A stretch of DNA of 64,000 bases from Thalassia testudinum (lineage: Eukaryota > Streptophyta > Magnoliopsida > Alismatales > Hydrocharitaceae). The notes beneath the pieces are model-generated. The model was not told where the DNA came from. It did no database searches and was given only the letters and a program-made list of their open reading frames with translations. The position numbers and the translations under genes are program-made. Numbering within the stretch: position 1 is the stretch's first letter; each line of letters opens with the position of its first letter. This document shows, one piece after another, positions 1 through 8,629 of the stretch. The stretch is from assembly GCA_037157565.1 (NCBI GenBank), contig JAZHRO010000002.1, positions 76,558,001-76,622,000 of the forward strand. The letters run 5' to 3'.

Positions 1-300
1 CTTCCAAAGTCGGGGATTTGTCATACACTGAAGGTATTCAATATTGTGCAGTTTTTCTATCTCAATGTATGCAGTAATGGTCAAGTCATGGGTTGATCCT
101 TCTGTGGCTTCTACTAATAGTACTTGGGCACAAGTTATGATGAAGGTTGTGGTTGTTGGTACATCAACCTGAATGTTTCCTACTGGTGTTGAGGTTTCTT
201 CATTTTCATAAAATTTCATGGCATCCTCAATCATTTTATCTCTCATGGATCTTTGATATTCAGGTTCCTTGAATGGTAGTCGTAGGTGGTTTGGCTGCAT
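1..300 (-). CDS. Partial unknown acidic ORF of second B unit (B0)
   Basis: This is the amino-terminal part of the B-family protein. The first ATG after an upstream in-frame stop lies at 298-300, and the frame is open to the window edge. It encodes the same residues as the copy at 7441, but here the frame is intact where the other unit has lost one base (B0 has ccttctgtgg near 98, B has cctttgtgg near 7242). No known domain is recognised; the sequence is hydrophilic and probably helical. It continues beyond the left edge. Confidence 0.5.
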   Translation of the reverse strand, partial: MQPNHLRLPFKEPEYQRSMRDKMIEDAMKFYENEETSTPVGNIQVDVPTTTTFIITCAQVLLVEATEGSTHDLTITAYIEIEKLHNIEYLQCMTNPRLWK

Positions 301-1470
301 ATTTGGATCAGGTGGTGGAATCAAGATGTAGAATCAGAGTTTAAATCAAGATGTGTTATGAAGCGATCAGATCTGAATAACGAGTCCCACTGAAAATGTG
401 TTTGTGTGCTCTAAAGAGAAAAGATGAGGGACTGGAGATGTTTTTGACTCAATCAAGACACCCAAAGACGTTTGGATGACTATTGAGGTTCGGAGCGGAT
501 GGACCCCTGGATCAGAAGATCGTCCACCTGAGAATTACCTGGGCAGTTAGAGAGGGAGAGTCCCGCAAAGACCCTTACACGGTAGAGCATCCCCATGGGT
601 TACAGGGTTTCCCCCACCCGACCCCTCTTGTCACTGAGATTCCAGGTAGACTAGAATGGGGACCTTGACCTCTTAAGTCTACCACTTTTATTTCAAAGGT
701 GCTTTTAGGGTTCTCACTTGAACTTTAGATAGTTTGATGGTGTGACCTAATTTAGAGGTTGGTTGACCCAAGGGGTCAACTTCACCTGACCTGTCCTATG
801 GATGGCAGAATGATTCCAGGTTTGGAGCCTAGTGATCACCCTGATTCGACTCCCAGGTTATTAGGTCCAAAAATTTTAAGATTCAAGTGATTTTAGAGCT
901 CCATTTTTAGGGTTTGTCATGTTAAGATCTCTTTAATCAAGGTCTTGGGTGACACACTGATGCGGGAAGGTTTATTTCCTTTTATGCAGGCATGTGTAAC
1001 TAACACTCCAAGATCCTACTGTAGAAACCCTAATTTGGTTCTATTTCCAATCCTTTTCTCTTTTTCAGAGAAGTTCTCTTTGGGCTTGAAAGCAAGAAGT
1101 GTGTTGTCTGAAGAGATTAAGCGTTATTTCTATTAGGCACATGAATTTGTGGGATAGAATCTAGAAAAAAGATCTCTCCAACTTCAAGAAGAATTGAAAA
1201 ATTTTTGCAAAATTAGGAAATGTTTGCCTTAAAGATGGTGATTACTATATAAAGAAGGCAATTGATTCCTAAATTGATTTTCTTCCTTTTGTCTTTTCAG
1301 GATTAGGGAATGGTTTAAGGAAGAAAAGAAATTACCTGCCCTGGAGTGGTTGACTTGCGGGAGGGATTTTCTCGTGAAATGCCTGCAAGATCAAAACAAA
1401 GCAAAGTAGGGCAAGTTAGTGTTCAATATGATAAAAAGAATGTAGAGACTAGTGATAAATTGCGCGTTGC
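301..1470 (-). other. 5' leader of B0 unit (non-coding)
   Basis: This lies between primer site and ORF, in transcript order right to left. No credible coding frame is present; short open frames on the plus strand are chance. It holds a perfect 8-bp hairpin GTTGACCC-AAG-GGGTCAAC at 762-780, repeated in the other unit at 7900-7918. Confidence 0.6.
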
Positions 1471-1488
1471 TCCCCGGCAACGGCGCCA
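1471..1488 (-). promoter_or_regulatory. Primer-binding site, tRNA-Asp type (B0)
   Basis: The reverse complement is TGGCGCCGTTGCCGGGGA, a perfect match to the 3' end of plant tRNA-Asp including CCA. Three bases (1489-1491) separate it from the LTR, as normal for an LTR retrotransposon on the minus strand. Confidence 0.9.
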
Positions 1489-1731
1489 TTTTGTTCGAAT
1501 TTTTTTGTGATCGTGTTTAGAGAATGTCACGTTGTAATATAGCCGACAAAGCATTCAAACAAATAAAGAATTTTTATTACTCGAAAATCGGAGTATCCGA
1601 GGTCGAACACAGGGAGCAATTGGAATCTACTACTAATCTCAAATGTAATTGAACACTCTAATTTACTCAAAACTTTAATTCAAATATGAATGTATGCGGT
1701 TAAAGAGTAATTAGGACAAAAGAGTAAAATT

Positions 1732-1759
1732 AGACGTCTGATCTTGTGATCAGACGTCT
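1732..1759. repeat. Perfect 12-bp-stem hairpin in B LTR
   Basis: Arms AGACGTCTGATC and GATCAGACGTCT flank the loop TTGT. The other LTR copy (8870-8897) has imperfect arms. The outer AGACGTCTG/CAGACGTCT arms recur in the palindrome of element D's LTR. Confidence 0.85.
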
Positions 1760-2617
1760 TAAAAGTGTTTTCCCTTTTTCTTTTGATTATTTTTCTTCTT
1801 CTGAACTTGCTCTCTTTCTTCTTCTGCAGTCTCTTTTTCTTCCTCGTCTTCTATCTTGGCCTCTCTTCTTTCTCTTCTGTCTTCTTCTTCTCAGGAGTCT
1901 CTCCTTCTTCCTTCAGATCTCTGCCTCTGCTTTTTTTCTTGCAGTCCTTCTTTCTTCCTTCTCTTCTCTACCTTGCTCAGCCTCTTCTTTTACTTCTTCT
2001 CTTCTTCTTCCTCGCGGCTAAGTCTTTCTTCCTGCCTGCACAGAGAGGTGGAAGCAAAACCTACCCTACCCCTCTACCCGCACGTTGCTCTCTCTCTCTA
2101 CAATTCGCTCAAGGATGCTCTCCCAGAGCCACGGGTAATCAGGTCGGATTTAGCACCCGGGACCAGGCGCACCGGCAGGTGGGTGATGCGCGAGGAGTGC
2201 TCAGGATGGGTCGGGTTAGAGCCCACCAGATCTGCGAGGTGAAACCGCGGATGAGGCGAGCGTGGGTCAGGTTAGGAACCTCACCCCTATGCGTTCGGAG
2301 ACGAATAGCGTATAACACAAAAATAATTTATATCGCACCAGCACTTCGTATTTCAACGATGTCAGACTAAAGTCCCGCCTTCTTTCACTCGCGCCTGCAG
2401 ACGATTCTTCTTTGATTGCCAAGGCTGCGGACGTCGCTGCGCTCCTTCCTGAGCCAGATCACTTCGCACTGCTCGCCCGAGTCCGCTGCACCTGAAGCCT
2501 GGAGCTGCTGACGCCTGGAGCTACTTTGAAGCTTCTTCAACCGTCGTCAATGGCGGCAGGGGCTTCGATACTGTCACACACAAAACAAGCCTCTCGGCTC
2601 AATCAGACCAGCTGGGG

Positions 2618-2642
2618 ACCTTCGCCGTGGCACGGCGAAGGT
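2618..2642. repeat. 25-nt odd palindrome in B LTR
   Basis: ACCTTCGCCGTG and CACGGCGAAGGT flank one central G. The second LTR copy (9786-9810) has one C-to-T change in the right arm, which as DNA breaks one pair but as one RNA strand can still form G-U. Confidence 0.8.
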
Positions 2643-3257
2643 TGTGCACGGTGAAGCAGGTCATGGGACAGCTAGGCGTGCGTGCCTAGGTCGTCCTGTG
2701 ACCAGAAGTGTGGGGGTGTTCGGGGGGTTGTGGTGAAGGCATAGAGGGATGGTGGATGGGCGGAGGTTGTTCCTTGTGGTGAGGCGGAGCTTATGAGACG
2801 GTTGGCGAGCCGTGTGGAGGGGCGGAATGATGGGGACGACTCACTGGAGGTCGGTCGGAGGCGAGGAAGATGGAGGTGGTCAGTGACGGTCGAGGGGCAA
2901 TTAAATGAAATAAAAGGGGGAAAAGAGAGAGGGGAAGATGGAGAATGTATTAAGCCTAACTACAGGGATGAAGGGGGATGGAGAGGCGGACAGCTGTACC
3001 TGCTGTCACCAGAGAAGAAGCTGCCCAGTGGAGGAGGACGGCTGCGACGACGGGGCTGAGGCGGTGTGCGCGGGTATTGCGCGACGCGGAGGAGAGTCAG
3101 GAAGATGTCTCTGCCACTGGTTTTGTGGCAGAGCGAAGAGGGAGGGGAGGGGTGCTCGCCGGAGCTCGCTGGGTTCTTTGGCCTGGAGGGAAGAGACGAA
3201 TTGGAGGTGGAAGCTCGACCAAATCAAGCTGAAGATGAGCGGCTGGGTTTGGGGGTT

Positions 3258-3265
3258 CTTTTATA
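3258..3265 (-). promoter_or_regulatory. TATA box of B LTR (left copy)
   Basis: The reverse complement reads TATAAAAG, and the same box is kept at 10427-10434 in the other LTR. It places U3 on the right and R-U5 on the left of each LTR, consistent with minus-strand transcription. Confidence 0.6.
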
Positions 3266-4202
3266 GGCACTGGGCCGTGCTTTCAGAGCGTGGAGGCCAC
3301 GCCATTGTCTCCGATGGCTCCCTGGAGAAGGAAAGTAGGTGGATACCCAAATCCCTCATGCATTCGCACGAGAGATTGGGTTCACACCAGAGATCGTGAT
3401 TGGCCTTAGATGGAAGGGAATTCCTCAAAGAATCTCCCTTTCATTTCTGGGAGGGGATCTCTGAGGAATCAGAGAGTATTCCCTCTCTAATCCTCACCAG
3501 AGAAGGATTCTGCCCCAATAATGGTGGAAGGACCTGATTGCAAAGGTGGCGAGGAAGTTAGGGGGCTCTCTGCGATGATTTTCAAAAGATAGGGACCAAA
3601 TTATGATTTGGGTGTACTGAATTGCAAAGTAGGTCAAGATGACCTCCCCTTAGGTCCAAATTTTGGTAAAAACCTAATTTGGACCTAAGGAATCCAATGG
3701 TGAAGTTGGATTTTAGGTTTGACCCCGTTTAACTGGATATTTTGTGTAAAAACCCAAATTAGGTCAATTAATGAGCTAGGACCCTAATGTAGGTCAAACT
3801 GGGTTCACAAGACCAAATTGAGTATTCTAAACCCTAGGGGATATTTTTCCATGATTTTTAGAGGGTTTACTTGATTTTTATCCTGACCAAAACCTTGTTG
3901 ATTTAAGCGGGTCTATTTTAGGGTTACTAAATGTCATTTAATTCCTAGATTGCACACGAACCCATTTCTGATTGACTCAACCCACTTTTTATCTCATTTA
4001 GACCATTTGACCTATGTTTTGTCTCTGAGAAATCCTGTTTATGCACTGCAATGGTGAAATTACAGTTTTAACCTTTAATTCATATTTTCTTCTCAGAGCA
4101 CTTATTCCTTCATTTAGGCCTTCTATTAGGTTATTTAGGAGCTTTTATTCGCTTTATTGGGTCAAAATGAGCTAGTTATGGCTCATGATGAGGCTCTCAT
4201 CA

Positions 4203-4240
4203 TACCCCCATGCCTAGCTTTTGCTAGTCCCTTAGCAAAA
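4203..4240 (-). promoter_or_regulatory. B 3' polypurine tract with upstream hairpin
   Basis: In element orientation, TTTTGCTA-loop-TAGCAAAA (8-bp perfect stem) is followed by CTAGGCATGGGGGTA directly abutting the LTR. This is the expected place for the plus-strand primer. The same module occurs in C, D, F and H. Confidence 0.75.
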
Positions 4241-5527
4241 TTTCAAGGTTTTACTTCCGTTCTAGACCCAGAGTGTCTGTCAACAATCATGATAAGTGCT
4301 TCTCCTTTTCTTTTGTGATTAGGTAGGAGTGCCGACAATAGGCCTAGAGGTACTCAAGTACCAACCAAAATCTGGACCTAACTCGCTTTAGCCTCAGTCC
4401 TCCGCAAAGGTTTCTAAGGCCCACAGAAACTAACCTAGGGTTTGTTGGACTCCGCGGTTAAAGCACCCATGCTTGAGACATTCTTAGCCTAAGTTCAGTT
4501 TGCAGTGCATTTTTGTAAGAGAGATAGAGGGTTTATTTGTTTGTAGAACTTTTCTCTCTCCTTTTGTTTTTATTTCTAGCTTCGGATTAGCTTCTCAACA
4601 CGGTCTGTATCGGATTCCTCGTCCCCATCATCAATCCTCAAGGGTCCCTGGCTATCGATGCTTCGAGATAGCACCGCCCATGGCAACCCCCAGAACCATG
4701 GCTTTCGAGATTTCAAGATAATCCTGCCCATGGCATTCCGTGGCCGAATTCAGACCCTGGCTATCGACATTTCATGATAATGCCCCCCATGGTATCTGAA
4801 CCAGCAGAGTGCTTACATGCCCCCGTAGGATATTTAAATATCCTAAGAGACAAGCACCGAGGAGACGATATGTTGTTACGCATCTTCGAGGGGAATTTCC
4901 TGCCTCTCCACGCTGGGAACTCGTCCAAATCAACTTGTGTTGATTGGCCGCTCCTAATCTAGGTGACTTTTTCAGAACATTAAACGCTTTTGCGTGATTT
5001 GGATGTTTTATGCACACTGAACCAGACTGTGTGTGAACTTGGGTTGCTTAGGTTACCGAATCCCGCAAATTGGAGGTCAGTTAACGAGGCCAAATACGTC
5101 CTAAGCCTTAGACCTAATACCTAAGCTTCGCATTTTCCTTAACCTCTTGAGGATTATCCTGATTTTAGCGAATACGTGAATTTTTAAGCTAACAAATTTA
5201 GCCCAAGAGGCCTAAGATCAGCGCTCCCGCTAATCTCTTATTATGTTTCCTTAGCACTTTTCTTCTATTTCTTTTCTTGATCTGGTCTAGAACTTCAGTT
5301 AATTCCTTAATATTTTACTAATGAATATTTCTTTTTCATTTTGTGCTCCTTTTTCATCATTTTTGCTCTTTTTCTCCTCCTTGTGATTATGTGGCTCACA
5401 AAATTTCCTCCCTCCCCCATTTTTTTATTCTTTTTCATAATTTTTCAATTTTTTGTGTTTTTGACAGATGCAAATTTTTGTGAGAATCCTTCTGATTTTT
5501 TCTTGGTTCTGTATGTATGCACTTTAT
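4241..5527 (-). other. B 3' non-coding domain
   Basis: About 1.3 kb lies between the two polypurine modules, with no credible gene. It contains three related units at 4646-4683, 4694-4733 and 4754-4792, each with a CTATC...GATAG-type hairpin followed or preceded by CCATGG. It also has a perfect 20-nt palindrome TAGGATATTTAAATATCCTA at 4826-4845. The three-unit block is collinear with one in element D (26583-26729). Confidence 0.65.
4826..4845. repeat. Perfect 20-nt AT-rich palindrome
   Basis: TAGGATATTTAAATATCCTA is fully self-complementary. Element D has the shortened form AGGATATCCATCC at the equivalent place (about 26533), also upstream of its three-unit repeat in transcript order. Confidence 0.8.
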
Positions 5528-5564
5528 CACCCCCCCATGCCTAAGTTTTGCAATGTCCTCATTG
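5528..5564 (-). promoter_or_regulatory. B internal (central-type) polypurine module
   Basis: In element orientation, the hairpin CAATG-AGGA-CATTG (5551-5564) is followed by GGCATGGGGGGGTG (5528-5541). It lies downstream of the coding frame and 1.3 kb upstream of the 3' polypurine tract. Equivalents are at 25974-26010 (D), 36235-36270 (F), 44387-44423 (H) and 60113-60150 (C). Confidence 0.65.
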
Positions 5565-5769
5565 TAAACGGAGGGCGTGAAATAGTGTTGAGGTCAGGGA
5601 CTTAGAACAGGATACATCGAGTGGGTGAATAGGTCGAAAATAAATGATGCGGATGATTTCAAGCTCTGATACATGTACCAAAGATGGGATCAACTGTCTA
5701 AGGCTGAACTCAAGGTGCAATAAACGTGGAGTACAGACGGATAATCAGACGGGTCTCTGTTTTTAGGAT

Positions 5770-5800
5770 GACGGGTTGCCTCCCGTTAAGCGCTAAATTC
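5770..5800 (-). other. Conserved GCGCTTAACGGGAGGCAACCC motif region after B frame
   Basis: In transcript sense AGCTGAAGGCATTGAATTTAGC is followed by GCTTAACGGGAGGCAACCC. A related CCTAGCTGA...GGCATTAA stretch follows the integrase stop in F and H, and CCTAGCTGAAGG occurs in C. It marks a common non-coding boundary between coding and 3' domains. Confidence 0.45.
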
Positions 5801-5807
5801 AATGCCT

Positions 5808-7441
5808 TCAGCTGAGCGGAAAATGGGATGGAGAGGGAGTGGTCAAATCAACGAAATTTTCTAAAACAAGCACCTTAATTAAGAGCCTGGTTGGTCCAAC
5901 CAGGTGCTTGTTCAGATCAGTGGGCTGATGATGCAGCCCAAACCCAAAGAGTCTGGTGGGTTGATAGATGTAGATTAACAAATGCGGAACCCACCATATG
6001 CAATGAAGTTCTGATGGATATGGAAGTGAAAACTCGGGTTTAGGCAGAGTCGAATCTGCCTGGTCAAAGTAGGGTTCCGAAAAATAATCAATGTAAGGTG
6101 TGGAATCCCTACAGGGGTGATCAAAGAATGATGGATCCTATTTTTTGATCTGATCAATGCCCGATACCCGGTATAGATATGGAGTTGAATCATCTGTAAA
6201 TGGCTCAGTGAGAGGTGAATCGGAATAGAAATTAAGTCCGGACGCAGGTCGGGGTAGAGAATGGGTTTTGATTGGTTCTGTATATGTGAAGCAGGTGGCT
6301 TCAAAGAAAATTGGCTTGTTATAATCAGGAAACAAATTTTCTCCAATGTTATGGTCAGATTCGAAATCGTCAGAGAGTTTGCGAAAATCAAAGTTTGAAT
6401 GAGATTCAAGATCATGAGTTCCACCATCATAGAATAACTCATATGTTGTAGCTTCAGCAGCCTGACTGGGGTCTAGCCTAAATGTGAATTCTGAGCTTAA
6501 AAAGGTATCCTTATCTGGTAGAGGCTCAGGTTCTAAGCTAGTAGGGCAGACCCAATTGAAACCCCGCTCGTCCAACTCCTCGATTTCTGTGTCGTAGATT
6601 GGCATGACTTCCGAAAAATTGACTAGTTCCTCTGAGGATGTTGGCAAGGGATATTCATCAAATCGAGGCCCAAAATCATATTCTTCATTAAAAGATTGAT
6701 CTTCTTCATATCGGGTCTTGAAATCTTCAGAATATGTTTCTGATCTAGGTTCTAGTCTTAGGATGTGGGTTGAATTACTAAAATCTAGGTCTAAATAAAC
6801 TTCGAGGGTTACCTTATCAGAATAAGGGACGGAATTTATACCCTCGAGAGGTTCAGCTCTACTCTCATTATTGCAGGAGTCTTGGGATTCTAAAATGGGC
6901 TCAACATGGTATTTTCCTGCATTTGGAGCTTCCTAACCTTCTTCAATATCAGGCACATTATACTCCATCTGGGTTGGGAATCCACAACCATTTTGTGCCT
7001 CAAACCCGAGATCAGATTTATCCTCGATGTTGTCCCAAGATAGTTCATCATCTATTTTTGGTATATACGGGTACTTCTGGTCAATAACTTGTTTTACTAA
7101 TCTCATTATCTCTTCCCATTTTTTAAGACTATCTTGGTGTTGCTTCCAAAGTCGAGGATTTGTCATACACTGAAGGTATTCAATATTGTGCAGTTTTTCT
7201 ATCTCAATGTACGCAGTAATGAGCAAGTCGTGGGTTGATCCTTTGTGGCTTCTGCTAATAGTACTTGGGCACAAGTTATAATGAAGGTTGTGGTTGTTGG
7301 TACATCAACCTGAATGTTTCCTACTGGTGTTGAGGTTTCTTCATTTTCATAAAATTTCATGGCATCCTCAATCATTTTATCTCTCATGGATCTCTGATAT
7401 TTAGGTTCCTTGAATGGTAGTCGTAGGTGGTTTGGCTGCAT
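5808..7441 (-). pseudogene. Element B unknown acidic protein, frame with one frameshift and two amber codons
   Basis: The frame starts at ATG 7439-7441. After a one-base deletion near 7242 (B0 has the intact sequence) it runs in a single frame to TGA 5808-5810, crossing TAG at 6933-6935 and TAG at 6138-6140. It would encode about 545 codons. Composition is rich in D, E, S, P, F and Y, with no CCHC knuckle, protease or polymerase motif. The tail is hydrophobic and contains LFGFGLHH, resembling LFGLGLHP at the end of element C's frame. It occupies the place of gag-pol. Function unknown; the long frame through ambers could be recent decay or readthrough. Confidence 0.55.
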
Positions 7442-8608
7442 ATTTGGATCAGGTGGTGGAATCAAGATGTAGAATCAGAGTTTGAATCAAGATGTGTTAT
7501 GAAGCGATCAGATCTGAATAACGAGTCCCACTGAAAATGTGTTTGTGTGTTCTAAAGAGAAAAGATGAGGGACTGGAGATGTTTTTGACCCAATCAAGAC
7601 ACCCAAAGACGTTTGGATGACTATTGAGGTTCGGAGCGGATGGACCCCTGGATCAGAAGATCGTCCACCTGAGAATTACCTGGGCAGTTAGAGAGGGAGA
7701 GTCCCACAAAGACCCTTATACGGAGCGTCCCCACGGGTTACAGGGTTTCCCCCACCCGACCTCTCTTGTCACTGAGATTCCAGGTAGACCAGAATGGGGA
7801 CCTTGACCTCTTAAGTCTACCACTTTTATTTCAAAGGTGCTTTTAGGGTTCTCACTTGAACTATAGATAGTTTGATGGTGTGACCTAATTTAGAGGTTGG
7901 TTGACCCAAGGGGTCAACTTCACTTGACCTGTCCTATGGATGGCAAAATGATTCCAGGTTTGGAGCCTAGTGATCACCCTGATTCGACTCCCAGGTTATT
8001 AGGTCCAAAAATTTTAAGATTCAAGTGATTTTAGAGCTCCATTTTTAGGGTTTGTCTTGTTAAGATCTCTTTAATCAAGGTCTTGGGTGACACACTGATG
8101 CGGGAAGGTTTATTTCCTTTTATGCAGGCATGTGTGACTAACACTCCAAGATCCTCCTGTAGAAACCCTAATTTGGTTCAATTTCCAATCCTTTTCTCTT
8201 TTCCATAGAAGTTCTCTTTGGGCTTGAAAGCAAGAAGTGTGTTGTCTATAGAGATTAAGCGTTATTTCTATTAGGCACACGAATTTGTGGGATAGAATCT
8301 AGAAAAAAGATCGCTCCAACTTCAAGAAGAATTGAAAAATTTTCGCAAAATTAGGAAATGTTTGCCTTAAAGATGGTGATTACTATGTAAAGAAGGCAAT
8401 TGATTCCTAAATTGATTTTCTTCCTTTTGTCATTTTAGGATTAGGGGATGGTTTAAGGAAGAAAAGAAATTACCTGCCCTGGAGTGGTTGACTTGCGGGA
8501 GGGATTTTCTCGTGAAATACCTGCAAGATCAAAACAAAGCAAAGTAGGGCAAGTTAGTGTTCAATATGATAAAAAGAATGTAGAGACTAGTGATAAATTG
8601 CGCGTTGC
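7442..8608 (-). other. 5' leader of element B
   Basis: Non-coding region between primer site and ATG, nearly identical to 301-1470. It has the GTTGACCC-AAG-GGGTCAAC hairpin at 7900-7918. I see no other gene. Confidence 0.6.
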
Positions 8609-8626
8609 TCCCCGGCAACGGTGCCA
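8609..8626 (-). promoter_or_regulatory. Primer-binding site, tRNA-Asp type (B)
   Basis: The reverse complement is TGGCACCGTTGCCGGGGA, with one mismatch to tRNA-Asp (CG to CA). That change is typical of methyl-CpG decay. It is three bases from the LTR. Confidence 0.88.
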
Positions 8627-8629
8627 TTT

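Larger units (their letters stand above)
1492..4202 (-). repeat. Element B LTR, left/shared copy (2711 bp)
   Basis: The LTR runs TGTTCG...CTCATCA on the plus strand and matches 8630-11370. It carries both a primer site on its left and a polypurine module on its right, so it is shared by two tandem units. Landmarks are a 12-bp-stem hairpin at 1732-1759, a CT-rich tract at about 1765-2040 (purine-rich in the transcript), an odd palindrome at 2618-2642, and a TATA box at 3258-3265 on the minus strand. Its transcript-sense 5' end begins with the hairpin TGATGAG-AGC-CTCATCA. Apparent proteins in the CT-rich part are not credible. Confidence 0.88.

Noticed and set aside
483..668. Small frame repeated at 7624-7806
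   Set aside because: Lies in the duplicated leader on the antisense strand; repetition reflects DNA duplication.
1765..2370. 201-codon frame rich in L, F and S
   Set aside because: Translation of a CT-rich tract in the LTR on the strand opposite to transcription; no conservation as protein between the two LTRs.
2793..3399. Arginine/glycine-rich frames on both strands, repeated at 9962-10568
   Set aside because: Within LTR U3, GC-rich, opposite to transcription and shifted between copies.
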